Assembly: GCA_003254885.1 (NCBI GenBank)
Contig: QANT01001971.1
Span: 1 to 42,189, forward strand
Source of the DNA: Purshia tridentata
Lineage: Eukaryota; Streptophyta; Magnoliopsida; Rosales; Rosaceae
Direction: 5' to 3'
DNA length: 42,189 bases
Within the stretch, counting starts at the first letter, position 1. Each line of letters opens with the position of its first letter. The translations under genes and the position numbers were made by a program. Of this stretch, positions 10,741 through 20,733 are shown one piece after another. Under the pieces are notes generated by a model, which saw nothing but the letters and a program-made list of their open reading frames with translations, did not search any database and had not been told where the DNA came from.

Positions 10741-11702
10741 AAATACTGTTACGACCCATCCCTAGTTTTTCTTGTTGGGTAGCCTTTTAAAGTCCTTGGG
10801 GGTTTGAGGTTATTTTGGGCATTGAGTATTTGTGAATTTGACTTGGATTATTAGTTTGAGGTGTTGGTTTTTTTTTAATTGGTGATTTGGTTGTTGAGTT
10901 GTGGACTTGGTGAGTGAACCTAAGATCAATAAATTTTCAGTTTCAGTTCAGTCGCTTGCCTTTTGTGCTTATTTGATTGGTTGCTGTTTGCTAGTTATGG
11001 GTATAGAATTAGGATTGAAATTCCTGACAGTTTAAAGGTTATTTGAGGTTAAAGGCTTAAGTATGAGATTGGGACAACAGTGGGTATCAGTTGAGGATTA
11101 AGTGGGATTCTAAATAAGAATCAGTGGTTATTGTTCGAGGATTAGTGGATCTCAATTGAAGGATCTAGTTGGATCTCAAGTAAGGATCTCGTGGATGGTT
11201 CCGAGGTTATTTCAGTTTAGAGGTGGAATTGAGGATAAATAGAAGTATTACAGTTTGGTACAGTGGAACTGATTGGTTAGAGGATTTGGTAAGCAGGATG
11301 AGATTTGTGTTTGTGACTTGTGGTTGGATTGTGTTTTGAGGCTTAAGATGGATTGTGAATTGAGTATTTTATTAAATTTCTAATTTGAGGTTACAGTAGT
11401 TTTCACTCATACGAGCTCTAGTGAGCTTACCGGGTTTGTGTGTAAACCCGGTGCACCTATGGTTGGGTGCAGGGTTTTGGTTTTGCAGGTTGAGCAAGAT
11501 GAGGAGGCGGTGGAGAGAAGACGAGGCAGTGGGACCAGCAGTGCTTCAGAAACTTATTATACACTGATTTTTATGTAAAAGGTTTTACGCTTGGTTTTAT
11601 GGGAATTGTTTTTGTAAAATTACAGTTGTTCTTCAGTAAATTATTTTATATTCACGGCTCACAGTTTCAGAAAAAGGGCCCGAGGGTCGGGGTGTGTCAG
11701 TT

Positions 11703-11730
11703 TGGTATCAAAGCCCGGTCGGGGTGTGTC
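11703..11730 (+). other. Primer-binding site followed by a second LTR terminus
   Basis: TGGTATCAAAGCC (11703-11715) matches the initiator-Met tRNA primer-binding motif TGGTATCAGAGCC except for one base. It lies 3 bp after the LTR end. It is followed directly by CGGTCGGGGTGTGTCA, which repeats the LTR's own last bases (11684-11699). This is what remains if the whole internal region and nearly all of the 3' LTR were deleted by recombination at the short GGTCGGGG-type match. Transposon DNA of the MULE starts at 11731. Confidence 0.7.
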
Positions 11731-11743
11731 ATTCACTAAGTGC

Positions 11744-13855
11744 ATGGACGATGAAAGTCGACTTGGTCCCGCATCTGTAGTTCAATCACGGCCACCATCC
11801 CGCCAACAAGTGGACAATGAAGAGGCAGTAGCCCCTACCTCTACAGTTATAGCTCCACATGGCCCATTGGACCTTGGAGGTGTGCCATCTCATTCGTCGC
11901 CTGCCGGGGAATGGCCCGATCCGGTTGTGACCGATGCACAACCTACACGTCCTATACAAAAAAGACGGAAGGCAGATTCATCGCCATCTTTTTTCCAACC
12001 GAGTCAAATATTGCCTGCAACCGAATGCATAGTTGATTGTGCTGCTATTACAGGTTCCAATGGCACGGTTACCCGTTCAGCTGAAGTGGGAGGTGATGGT
12101 TTTTTCCACAACAAGAGCCAATTGCGGCGTCATCTTGGATTGCAAGCAATTATAGACAATCGGGAGTATCGAGTGGTAAGGTCTACCAAAACTATTTTTA
12201 CCCAATGCTGTATTCACCAAGGCTGCCCGTACTGGATTCGTGCTACAAGGCATACGCCTTCGGGCATTTGGAAGATTACAAAAGTTGTAGACAAACACAC
12301 GTGTGGACTAAAGCCCGGGAGGAAAGAACATCGACAGGCTACTCCTACTGTTATTGGTGAGTTTATTAAACATAAGTATGTTGGTGTGGGCCGCTCATAT
12401 AGACCCCGGGAAATACAAGTGGACATGCACAAGAAGCATGGTGTGAATGTCTGTTATAAAACATGTTGGCGAGCCCGGGAGGCGGCTCTCGAGATGATCC
12501 GAGGTTCTCCGGAGGCATCCTATGGTTTATTGCCTGCATATTGTTATGAATTGCAGCAAAAAAATCCTGGCACAAAGACGCACATACTCACTGATGAAGA
12601 CCACAATTTCCTATACTTCTTTATGGCCTTGGGAGCTTCCATTAAAGGTTTTGTTGAACACATGAGACCAACCTTGTCCGTTGATGCCACTTTCCTTAAG
12701 TGCAAATACCACAGAACCTTGCTAATTGCTGCAGCTCTAGATGGCAACAACCATATATTTCCGGTTGCATTTGGCATATGTGATAGTGAGAACGATGCGT
12801 CGTGGGAGTGGTTCTTCGGTAAACTTCGTGATGCTATCGGGAATGTGCCAAATTTGGTGGTGGTGTCTGACAGGCATGATAGCATACGGAAAGCATGTTA
12901 CAAAGGTTTCCCTGAGGCTGCGTACACAAACTGCATTGTGCACCTAAAGGCAAACATAAAGAGGAAGTTCAGCCTGGCAAGTGATGATCCTGATTTGAAT
13001 CTCTTCATTTCGGCTGCCAACAAATACAGGCCGAAGTCTTGTTTACGTTTGGTACGCCTAATGAGTGAGCCCGTGAGGAAATGGATCACCGGTGAGGAAT
13101 TGGGCTACGCAGTTTGGGCCCGGTCATACTGCAAGTTCAATAGGTGGGACAGCATGTCAACCAATATTGCCGAGTCCCTTAATGCAAAGCTGAAAGATGC
13201 TCGTGAGCTTCCAGTGACTGCCCTAGTTGAGTATATAAGGCACACACTACAACTTTGGTTCTTCACCCATCGGTCCAAAGCAGCCTCATCATCCATGTAC
13301 TTGACACCAGGCAGAGGGGAAAGTACACTTCGCCGGCGGATGGAAGAAAGCATGCGGCTGACTGTTCATCCTATAAATAGAACAGATTTCAACGTTGTCG
13401 AACCCTCGAAGTCGTCATCCGTGTGTGTGAATCTTGAGCGCCAAACTTGCTCTTGTAGGGAATTTGACTTGGAAGGACTCCCTTGCAAGCATGCCTTGGC
13501 TGCGGCAAGGCACCGTGAGTGGAGCCCATATGAATTATGCTCTCGATACTACACCAACGAAACATGGCACGCTGCCTATGCAACGTCCATTAATCCTGTT
13601 GGTCAGGAAGACACGTGGAATGTTCCGAACAATGTGAATAGTCGGGTAGTTTTGCTCCCGATTATGAGACATGAAAGTGGTCGCCCCTGCAAGCAACGGA
13701 CCCTCTCTGGAGGCGAAACCAAAAAAAGGAATAAATGCTCAAGGTGTGGGGAGGAAGGTCACAACTGGGCTTCGTGCAAGAAGCCCATCCCGTTGTCCCA
13801 CCGGCCTGGCGCTTGCACACCCTTGGACTCGAATGTGTTTCGTGGACTTCACTGA
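11744..13855 (+). CDS. MuDR/MULE transposase, intact
   Basis: A 703-residue single-exon protein that would catalyse cut-and-paste transposition of the surrounding Mutator-like element. Order of domains: Ser/Pro-rich N-terminus, a MuDR DNA-binding zinc module (C155, C161, H185, C187), then the MULE catalytic core. D314 (SVDAT), D376 (VVSDRHDS) and E477 (NIAESLN) fit the DDE triad. CIVHLKANIKRKF is typical of the family. A SWIM zinc finger follows (C569-x-C571-x9-C581-x-H583), and a CCHC zinc knuckle (C665, C668, H673, C678) lies near the C-terminus. I chose the ATG at 11744. The frame stays open upstream to 11702, but that part is LTR and primer-binding-site DNA. No stop or frameshift is present, so the gene may still be functional. 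Its own promoter and left terminal repeat are missing. Confidence 0.95.
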   Translation: MDDESRLGPASVVQSRPPSRQQVDNEEAVAPTSTVIAPHGPLDLGGVPSHSSPAGEWPDPVVTDAQPTRPIQKRRKADSSPSFFQPSQILPATECIVDCAAITGSNGTVTRSAEVGGDGFFHNKSQLRRHLGLQAIIDNREYRVVRSTKTIFTQCCIHQGCPYWIRATRHTPSGIWKITKVVDKHTCGLKPGRKEHRQATPTVIGEFIKHKYVGVGRSYRPREIQVDMHKKHGVNVCYKTCWRAREAALEMIRGSPEASYGLLPAYCYELQQKNPGTKTHILTDEDHNFLYFFMALGASIKGFVEHMRPTLSVDATFLKCKYHRTLLIAAALDGNNHIFPVAFGICDSENDASWEWFFGKLRDAIGNVPNLVVVSDRHDSIRKACYKGFPEAAYTNCIVHLKANIKRKFSLASDDPDLNLFISAANKYRPKSCLRLVRLMSEPVRKWITGEELGYAVWARSYCKFNRWDSMSTNIAESLNAKLKDARELPVTALVEYIRHTLQLWFFTHRSKAASSSMYLTPGRGESTLRRRMEESMRLTVHPINRTDFNVVEPSKSSSVCVNLERQTCSCREFDLEGLPCKHALAAARHREWSPYELCSRYYTNETWHAAYATSINPVGQEDTWNVPNNVNSRVVLLPIMRHESGRPCKQRTLSGGETKKRNKCSRCGEEGHNWASCKKPIPLSHRPGACTPLDSNVFRGLH

Positions 13856-14821
13856 ACACCCTCCTTGTACCGCCCTTCAAAGGCCTGTGTGTGGTCTGTT
13901 AACTCCCTAGCATACGTATACTCAGCCAATATGTCGTGCTCATTTACTGTGTTGGCATCCATATTGTGCCCGTCCTTTTTACCTTGAACAATCCATTGCA
14001 ATCTATGGTATTAAATTGTGTGGGGACTTTGTCCATATCTACACAATAACTCACATTCCCTGGCTAACATTGTCAGTAATTATTTGTGCGATCTGCATAA
14101 TTTGCGCTGCATAATGTTTACTCATGTCTATCATGTTGGCTTGCTATTCGACCATCTGTCCATCGTATAATTGTTTACATAATTAAATATATGCATTACT
14201 GTGAAGAACTGCAGGTGTGGATAGACGTTGGACATACGGGTGACATGGCGTGGCCACTTTGTATACATCGTTGGTCATCTCTGGATTCATGGAGTGGACA
14301 AACAGCTGCCATTACATCGCCAAACATGTACAAGTAAGTTTGTAACAGAGGCATTCCCAGTCTCCAGTCCATGCTGACAATACATAGACACGCGAAAAAG
14401 TTGGTACAACAGATTGGCCGGGCTTTGTCTACCAGCCGTCCGGGACTGCCAACTTCTAAATTTACGGTCAACCGCACTTGGGAACATTTCATTACATCCC
14501 AGTCACATTTGCAAGTGTCATGCCATGTTGACCCGTACATTTTGTGGCCTGGACTGTGGATATGTATGTACAAGCAGTCTATGTACATGTAGAAGTGTAT
14601 GCATGGGTTGCCATAGCAGTCTTCTTCAATTTGAATGGTGTTTGCGGCACAGGATGCAACTTTGTAAGTGTCTTGCCATGAAATAACACGTGATCACAAA
14701 TGCCTTCACACAGTTACGTCTGTGATTTCAATGAAATTCGAAGTTACATACTAATTTTCCTCTTACCCGTTCTCACGATTGCTTTTGCCGTAACTCAGCT
14801 GTTACGGCCATTAACTGCATA
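13856..14821. other. MULE interior, 3' flank of the transposase; no gene recognised
   Basis: Several short overlapping frames exist on both strands (for example 14196-14588 minus, 130 codons), but none has recognisable domains. Their high Cys, Met and His content is typical of random translation. The stretch probably carries the transposase 3' UTR and spacer DNA. Confidence 0.5.
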
Positions 14822-15229
14822 TGGAAATTCTGACAAATAGACCAAATTAAATTCAAATTAACTATTGTTTAGACCATCGAAACATTTGTTTGATAGTTTT
14901 TGCTCTTTCGCACAAAATAGGACAAAACTACCCCCACTCTATTATAAGGCGTGTACAAATGGTGTGCAGGCAGTGGAAAAATGTTGGACACGTTCACTTG
15001 TGTTGCACGACAGGCTGTGGACAGGGATGGTGGACACAGTAACTTGTGCTGCCGGACTACTGGTCTAGGTTTGTCGACAACCTGTCCACTGTTTGAACAC
15101 CATTTGTACAGGCCTCGGAATGGGGTGGCGGTTTTTTTGTGTTATTTTGAGCCAAAGAGCAAAAAAAGTCAAACAAACCCGAAGGTCTAAACAATTCATT
15201 TTAAAATGAATTTTGTCTATTTCTGGGAC
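14822..15229. mobile_element. Foldback MULE-MITE A (about 408 bp)
   Basis: The ends mirror each other: GGAAATTCTGACAAATAGAC on the left and, read backwards, AGTCCCAGAAATAGACAAAA on the right. Inner matches include GACCAAATTAAA-type runs, GCTCTTT..CACAAAATAGGACAAAA, and GGCGTGTACAAATGGTGTGC on the left against GGCCTGTACAAATGGTGTTC on the right. The centre holds TGTGGACA and GTCCAC words. No coding capacity is seen. Confidence 0.75.
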
Positions 15230-15254
15230 TGACTTACAGTATATGATGGAAGTT

Positions 15255-15765
15255 GGGAAATTTCCACAATTAGACCAAATTAATATAAAAATGACTTTTT
15301 TAGAGTATCCAAACACGTTTGGACTTTTTTTAACTCTTTACCACAAAATGAGACAAAATACCCTTACAACATTACAAGGCCTATACAAATGGTGTACGGG
15401 CAGTAGACAAATGTGTCGTGTTGCACGACTATATTGTCACAGGTTTGTCCACAGCCTATCCACTGTTTGTACACCATGTGTACTTGAAAAAGCTAGGTCT
15501 ATTGGTACTGCTTGTTTAAAAGGCCTGTACAAATGGTGTACAGGTAGTAGATAAAGGGTGGACACGTGAACTTGTGTTACAAGACTATACTATCCTTGGT
15601 TTGTCTACAACATATCCATTGTTTGTATACCATTTGTACAGGCCTTGTCAGGAGTGAGGGTATGTTTGTCCCTTTTTGAGGCAAAGAGTTAAAAAAGACT
15701 ACAAATTTTTGGACAGTCTAAAAAATCATTTTTAAATTAAGCCCAACTATTTCTGGGGATATCCC
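15255..15765. mobile_element. Foldback MULE-MITE B (about 511 bp)
   Basis: It starts GGGAAATTTCC and ends GGATATCCC. Left arm: ATTAGACCAAATTAATAT, ATGACTTTTTTAGAG, ACAAAATGAGACAAAATACCC, GGCCTATACAAATGGTGTAC. The right arm carries the reverse complement of the same order. The interior has two consecutive modules, each running from GG(C)CTGTACAAATGGTGTACAG through a GTGGACACGTGAACTTGTG-like centre to CCATTTGTACAGGCC. MITE A ends only about 25 bp upstream. Confidence 0.8.
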
Positions 15766-16021
15766 ATGGAACTTGCATGTTCGCTAATTGAGAGTTTGGT
15801 CCCATTATGCTCTGCACGCACTAACTGCTGCACCAGCCACAGTTCACTTGACTTGACGGCAATCTGCATTCTTTAAAACGAGTCATTAAAAATGGTTTAC
15901 TGGGTGTAGATGAAATGCTGGATGGCCTAAATATCTCCGTTATCTGTTTGTCTAACGAGCTTATCAGTTCTCTTAACCCCCTCCAGTCAACTTGTGTTTA
16001 CTAACCACCCCTTTGGAGAGC

Positions 16022-16827
16022 ATGGCTGACTTCCCTTACCCATCTCCTTCCCAATCCCCCTTGAGCCCTCAACCCCCCCTCCAGCCCGCAATCCCCATCT
16101 GGCAACTTGCTTCCATTATGGGATCAACCATCTCATTCCTACCGAGGCAGCCCTCCGTCAGCTGGTTCATCCAACCATGTGTTCATCACGGATGAAAGCT
16201 CGGATGACGACGGTGCACCAGGTCGGGGTGATCGCGTGAACGATGAGGTCGCATGGTACCAGGAGAGGGCCACGTGGTGGAGTGGTCGGGCGGCTGCGAT
16301 GGAACGTGAGGTCAAGGAAGTTCGCGCCACAATAGATGCAGTCACAACAGGGACACAACGTCGCGATGTGGAGCGCAACAGGGTGTTCATGCGGTATTTT
16401 GATCTGGGACGGCTGCTGCAGGATGCTAGAAAGCGGCAGCAGACGTGCAAAGAGGTCGCTGTTTTGGACTTCCAGCAATCGTCGCGGTGCAAGGCCATGC
16501 TGGATGGTGAGTTTCAACGTGGGTTCACACTCTTCAGGTAAGCAAGGACGGACCCAATGCATGTACTGTATATTCGTTGTCGACGTTTGAAAATTTAAAG
16601 CCTCTTAGCAGCATGATTATTTGTAAATTAACCCCAGTTCACTTGAGGTGTGAAATAATGCAGCAGTGTTTCTTATCATCACCTGTGGGATGTTTCCCGT
16701 TTGGTGCCCGTGCAGGGATTATGTGAAGAGTGTGCAGCTCGAGGCCGCGCAATTGTGGGATGCTATAACTCCGTCCACTGCCCAAAGAATGGTGCAAGGA
16801 GACCGTGGGCCTCCGGAGGGAATGTGA
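16022..16827 (+). CDS. MAD-start coiled-coil protein 1 (two exons, one frameshift)
   Basis: Function unknown. The start is the ATG at 16022 (Met-Ala-Asp), the same start as its paralogue at 20734. Exon 1 runs to a GTAAGC donor after 16537. Exon 2 starts after GCAG at 16716 and stops at 16825-16827. Shared landmarks with the paralogue are SSNHVF, WYQERATWWS, a Glu/Arg-rich helical stretch and QRGFTLFR. The helical middle (EREVKEVRATIDAV, then DARKRQQTCKEV) may be a coiled coil. A run of seven C bases at 16073-16079 separates the start frame from the main frame, so one base was gained or lost there, or misread. It lies between transposase and ULP gene inside the MULE, so I infer an accessory MULE gene or a captured host fragment. 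Confidence 0.5.
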
Positions 16828-17110
16828 TCCCCAGGTGTATGGGCAATGATGTCGTGCTTCTGTGCCCACACGCCGTATATGATACCTTTTGTGACCGTCT
16901 TGCAAGTGAAGGTTGTATATTGTGGGTGTTTTTGTGTTATTTTGTCAGATGTAGGTAAGCCTGGTATGGCTACTCGATAAAGGGATATGGTTGGAAGTTT
17001 TTGTAGTTTACTAGTATGCCAACTATACGGGCACCTCATAGGGCCTCGATGAACGGCATTGGTTGAATGTTTTAGTTGTCACAAGTAGGGGATATTTGGG
17101 GTTGTTATGT

Positions 17111-17630
17111 GGGCAATTTCCTAAAATAGACCAAATTACCTTGAAAATGACTTTTTTAGACTATCCAAACACTTGTGGACTTTTTTAAGTTTGTAGCATA
17201 AAATGGGACAAAAATACCCTCACAACATTACAAGGCCTATACAAATGGTGTACAGGCAATGGACAAATGGTGGACACGTGAACTCTTGTTGCAGGACTAT
17301 ACTATCCATGGTTTGTCCACAACTTGTCCACTGTTTGTACACCATGTGTATTTGAAAAAGTTGGGTCTTTGTACTGCCTGTTTATACAGCCTGTACAAAT
17401 GGTGTACAAGCAGTACATAAGTGGTGGACACGTTAACTCGTGTTGCAAGACTATACTATCTTTCGTTTATCCACAACATATCTACTGTTTGTATTCCATT
17501 TGTACAGGCCTTGTAAGAAGTGAGGGTTTTTTGGTCCCATTTTGATGGAAAGAGCTAAAGAAGTCCAATAATTTTTGAATTGTCTAAAAAAGTCATTTTC
17601 AAATTAATTTGGTCTATTTGTGGGAATTTC
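17111..17630. mobile_element. Foldback MULE-MITE C (about 520 bp)
   Basis: It opens GGGCAATTTCCTAAAATAGACC and closes GGTCTATTTGTGGGAATTTC. Arms of more than 150 bp pair with each other. The body repeats the two-module plan of MITE B. The terminus GGGCAATTTCC..AAATAGACCAAATTA..GACTTTTTTAGAC closely parallels the right end of the host MULE (GGGAAATTGCC..AAATAACCCAAATAA..GACTTTTTTACAC), so it is a same-family derivative nested inside a relative. Confidence 0.82.
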
Positions 17631-18171
17631 TGAACTTATTAACAAGTGGACATTTTGGGTTTCAACAAGTACAACGCATGCATGCCATACAATTTGGCAT
17701 CACAGTAACCGGACGTTCCTGTGATCCCAAATTGTTGTGGTTATTACGAACACGGTAAATAAATGAATCAAAGTTATTTTGGCCAACTAATGGAAATAAT
17801 TACCAGCCACATAATGGACACAGCTTCACCAAGCTGGCTCAACATGTGTGGATTCCTTTTCTTAAATGCGGCCTTTTTTGGGAGACCGGGTATGTGGTGT
17901 TGATGATAATGATCATTGCTTTATACTGTTGTGTGTCTGGTAAATATGAAATGTTCAGTTGTTGGTTTCCATGCGATAGGTTGACAAATAGTTATTTCCG
18001 TGGACAAACAGTAGATAGGCTGTGGACAAACAGTGGACAACTCGCTAGTGTGCACATGGGTTGTGTTGACCACCCAGTCGGGGACACAATTTGGACTAGC
18101 CACTGAGAAGCCCACTGACCAATAAAGGAATCTCTGCTACTTTCCCTATAATCCAATATAGGGTGCTCTCC
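17631..18171. other. MULE spacer rich in GTGGACA words
   Basis: No gene is seen. 17995-18050 contains GTGGACAAACAGTAGATAGGC, GTGGACAAACAGTGGACAAC and similar words. The end of the stretch leads into a TATA-type promoter for the Cys-rich gene. Confidence 0.5.
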
Positions 18172-18182
18172 CTATAAAGCCA
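18168..18182 (+). promoter_or_regulatory. TATA box candidate for the Cys-rich gene
   Basis: CTCTCCCTATAAAGCC lies about 60 bp before the ATG at 18236. A related CCCTATAATCC word lies about 30 bp further upstream. The position leaves a short leader. This is inference from motif and spacing only. Confidence 0.45.
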
Positions 18183-18235
18183 TGGTCCTGCAGCATGCTC
18201 ATCAACTATATTGTTTACCTTGGTAGTCTGAAAGA

Positions 18236-18550
18236 ATGGAGTCCTCCTCCTCAGCCACTGCCGGTTCACCACCCAACCCTTGTAAGTGTCATCCCAGCGA
18301 CCCAACTGCGCCACTGTGTGACAACTGCTTAAGGCCGGAGGTGGACGGGCCGGACTGGACATTGTGTACGTTCGATGACGATATCCTCTCCCCGTTATGC
18401 AACTTCTGCATGAGTCTGCCACTCCCGGTGTTGGCGAATCAGCCAAACAAGCGCCACCAGTGGATAAACCACATGCCGTCACCGAAGAAGCCCAAACAAC
18501 CTGTGCCGTGCCGGTGCAAGCCTCCAAATGAACTTCCTTGTGACGAATGA
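18236..18550 (+). CDS. Small Cys-rich protein, CxC...CxxC repeats (copy 1, truncated by duplication)
   Basis: 104 codons. Function unknown. It starts MESSSSATAG and has CKC followed by PLCDNC, then a CT...LCNFC pair, then CRC followed by PCDE. The CxC-x(8-11)-CxxC element occurs twice in the full-length form, which suggests two metal-binding modules made by internal duplication. The stop TGA arises at the junction with a tandem copy: this copy reads GACGAATGA where the downstream copy reads GACGAATGC and continues for about 36 more residues. An undamaged gene would encode about 140 residues with an acidic, Glu-rich tail (EWEKERAEEED). It is a candidate MULE accessory gene. Confidence 0.55.
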   Translation: MESSSSATAGSPPNPCKCHPSDPTAPLCDNCLRPEVDGPDWTLCTFDDDILSPLCNFCMSLPLPVLANQPNKRHQWINHMPSPKKPKQPVPCRCKPPNELPCDE

Positions 18551-18960
18551 GGTTCACCACCCAACCCTTGTAAGTGTCGTCCCAGCAACCCAACTGCGCC
18601 ACTGTGTGACAACTGCTTAAGGGCAGAGGTGGACGGGCCGGACTGGANTTAAGGGCGGAGGTGGACGGGCCGGACTGGACATTGTGTACGTGCGATGACG
18701 ATATCCTCTCCCCGTTATGCAACTTCTGTATGAGTCTGCCACTCCCGGTGTTGGCGGATCACCCAAACATGCGCCACCAGTGGATAACCCACATGCCGTC
18801 ACCGAAGAAGCCCAAACAATATGTGCCGTGCCGGTGCAACCCTCCAAATGAACTTCCTTGTGACGAATGCGAGTTGGGGCGGCAGTTGGATGAGTGGGAG
18901 AAAGAGCGTGCAGAGGAGGAGGATTTTCTGCCTCCTCATAAGTCTAACTGGTCCGACTGA
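18551..18960 (+). pseudogene. Tandem copy of the Cys-rich gene, no start codon, contains an N
   Basis: This repeats copy 1 from its GGTTCACCACCC point (offset 288 bp) with about 95% or better identity. It includes the full 3' end: CRC...CDECELG, a charged helix, and a stop near 18958-18960. It has no ATG of its own. At 18648 there is one N. The 31 bp before it (18617-18647) are repeated after it (18649-18679) with one difference. This is the signature of two contig ends joined without merging their overlap, so the gene's true structure is uncertain. Confidence 0.65.
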
Positions 18961-20162
18961 AGAAGACTCACCGGGCCTGGCTGAGCCTTGTTGTTGTTCT
19001 TGTTCTTGTTGATGTATGGATGGGTGCATCTCATTGTTCGGGGTTGTTGACCGTAGGGCAGTGTGATCTATGTATTCAAGTATGTAGTCACAGTGGGTGT
19101 CAAATAAAAGGTCCTGAGGTGTTCAATGTTGTGTAAAATAGTGTGCGTTTGCTAATGTAATCTACCTCCCACCTTTCATTTTTCTAAATTGCGTAGGTTT
19201 TCGTTGCCCACGACCTTGGCTAATGGGGATGTCCAACCCATACCCAAATTCTCCAAATCGTGTAAACGACTTACTTCAGTTAACGACGTCGTCATGGTCA
19301 TCCGAGTTATGCGGACAGACCATGGACAGGCAAAGGCCAGAAGGTGAACACACAGGACTTCGAGCACGTGTGCTTCGGATGTCGACGTTGTGTACCCTCT
19401 GTCTGTTTGTTGTCTACTGTATGCCACCAGCGTCCATAAATGCATACAAATGACATCCATAGCTCAATTTACGGGTAGGGGGTGAAGAAAGTGGCCAATT
19501 GTTGTGTGTGTAATGGTGGGTTATGTTTACAGACCTTCTATATACCCACACCCAACGTGTCTAACTTAGTTACAAACAATAAACCCAGTTTTTTTCTAAT
19601 GTCTAACAAATAGATTCATAGTCAAGGCATATAGAAAACGAGAGATTAAAAATTTGTACTACATTGAAATGCAATCTTAGTGTGTACAAGTTGTATGTGA
19701 ATACATTGTTTCATTTGTATTGCTCTCCATAGGCGGAAAGTCTGCTATTATTCCTGTGTATATATATGATTTTCGGGCGTCATTACCATCGGTCTGGTTG
19801 GAATGCCCCCGACCCCATTTCCAAGTGAGTATTCTCAAAACTCGCTAGAACTGTCCCAAAACTCATTGACCCCCCACCTCCAATCTGTTCGGTCAGACTG
19901 TTTCCAACAAACCCGAAAAGTATGTACGCATTAACCGGCAGGTGGAGATTGTCATCACATTGCCACAACAATCCGTATGTGTATAAAAGAGGCTGGCCGA
20001 TTTTAACGATTACGCTGTAGCGAACAAATGGAAGACAAGGCACGGACAACGGGTCGACAAAACCTATGGTAATCAGCGTGATTTTGATTTTCGCTTTTCT
20101 ACGCAAAGACTACCTAGACCACCTAGACTATAGAAGGTGTGCTCCCGTACCATCAAAACTTT
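18961..20162. other. MULE interior, no recognised gene
   Basis: It holds the 3' flank of the Cys-rich gene and frames at 19223-19453 (plus, 76 codons) and 19783-20106 (minus, 107 codons). Neither shows a known domain, and I could not find splice-linked neighbours. The minus frame has a hydrophobic start and could be a remnant exon. The evidence is too weak to call it. Confidence 0.4.
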
Positions 20163-20425
20163 TGTTATGTACTATTTACCAACTAAACTTATCCATATGT
20201 GCCAATATGGCACCACATGTCAATTTTTTTTGTTAAATCATCTACTTATTTTGTAAACTTTATAATTTGCCCTTAACAACTTTATTTTTTCCCATGGTAT
20301 ACTTCAGGGCAAATTCGAAGTTTGACAAATAAGTGGATGATTTAACACAAAATTGCCCGGAAGTGTCACATTAGCACATGTTGAAAACTTCATGTGGTAT
20401 TTAAATAAATAACCCTTTTATTTGT
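20163..20425. mobile_element. Foldback MITE, unrelated family (about 260 bp)
   Basis: The two halves are inverted copies around about 20285. Left: TGTTAAATCATCTACTTATTT, then TAATTTGCCC. Right, read backwards: TGTTAAATCATCCACTTATTT, then CGAATTTGCCC. The match extends outward through ATGTGCCAATATGGCAC on the left and, read backwards, ATGTGCTAATGTGACAC on the right. The ends are AT-rich and their exact limits are unclear. Confidence 0.7.
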
Positions 20426-20733
20426 GTAATTACAATACAGATTTCGTAATGCCTTGTCCAGACTGAAGACCATCAAGTACTCCACTTAATTGGGCAGTGA
20501 GTTCTGTGATGCACGTCCACTCGCTCATTGATAGCACCTCCACTTAATATGAAAGTCAATGCATCCACCTACTTTCTTAACCCAGCAGCCTCCACTTAAT
20601 TGCCCATTGATGGCAGCTCGGTATTAATATGCAACTCAATATGTATTCCCCTCAAACAGCTGAAGTTTCAATTAGGTGAAATAAATTTCACGTTCACCAA
20701 GCCAAACATCGTTGACCTCCCAATCTTACGACC

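Larger units (their letters stand above)
8484..11699 (+). mobile_element. Composite long LTR (gypsy-type), 5' LTR orientation
   Basis: It begins TGTAACACCCCGCACC and ends GGGTCGGGGTGTGTCA. The end read backwards (TGACACACCCCGACCC) resembles the start, as in extended LTR termini, and a tRNA primer-binding site follows at once. Internally there is a purine/pyrimidine-rich promoter-like section (8760-8900), a GC-rich section (8990-9480), a minisatellite and a 187-bp duplication. A second LTR-type start, TGTTACGACCC, lies at 10747, and a second copy of the GTGAGTGAACCTAAG block lies at about 10914 (first at about 9670). The 3.2-kb unit therefore looks like two related LTRs joined, not one. No gag or pol follows. 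Confidence 0.65.

Noticed and set aside
11702-11743. Longer N-terminus of the transposase from the upstream open frame
   Set aside because: These 14 codons have no ATG and are made of primer-binding-site and LTR-end DNA. The first Met is at 11744.
12077-13880. Several minus-strand and second-frame open frames over the transposase (to 113 codons)
   Set aside because: They overlap a strongly conserved coding frame, have no domains and read like shadows.
19783-20106. 107-codon minus frame as a gene
   Set aside because: No family recognised, no linked exons or promoter. It is mentioned only in the region note.
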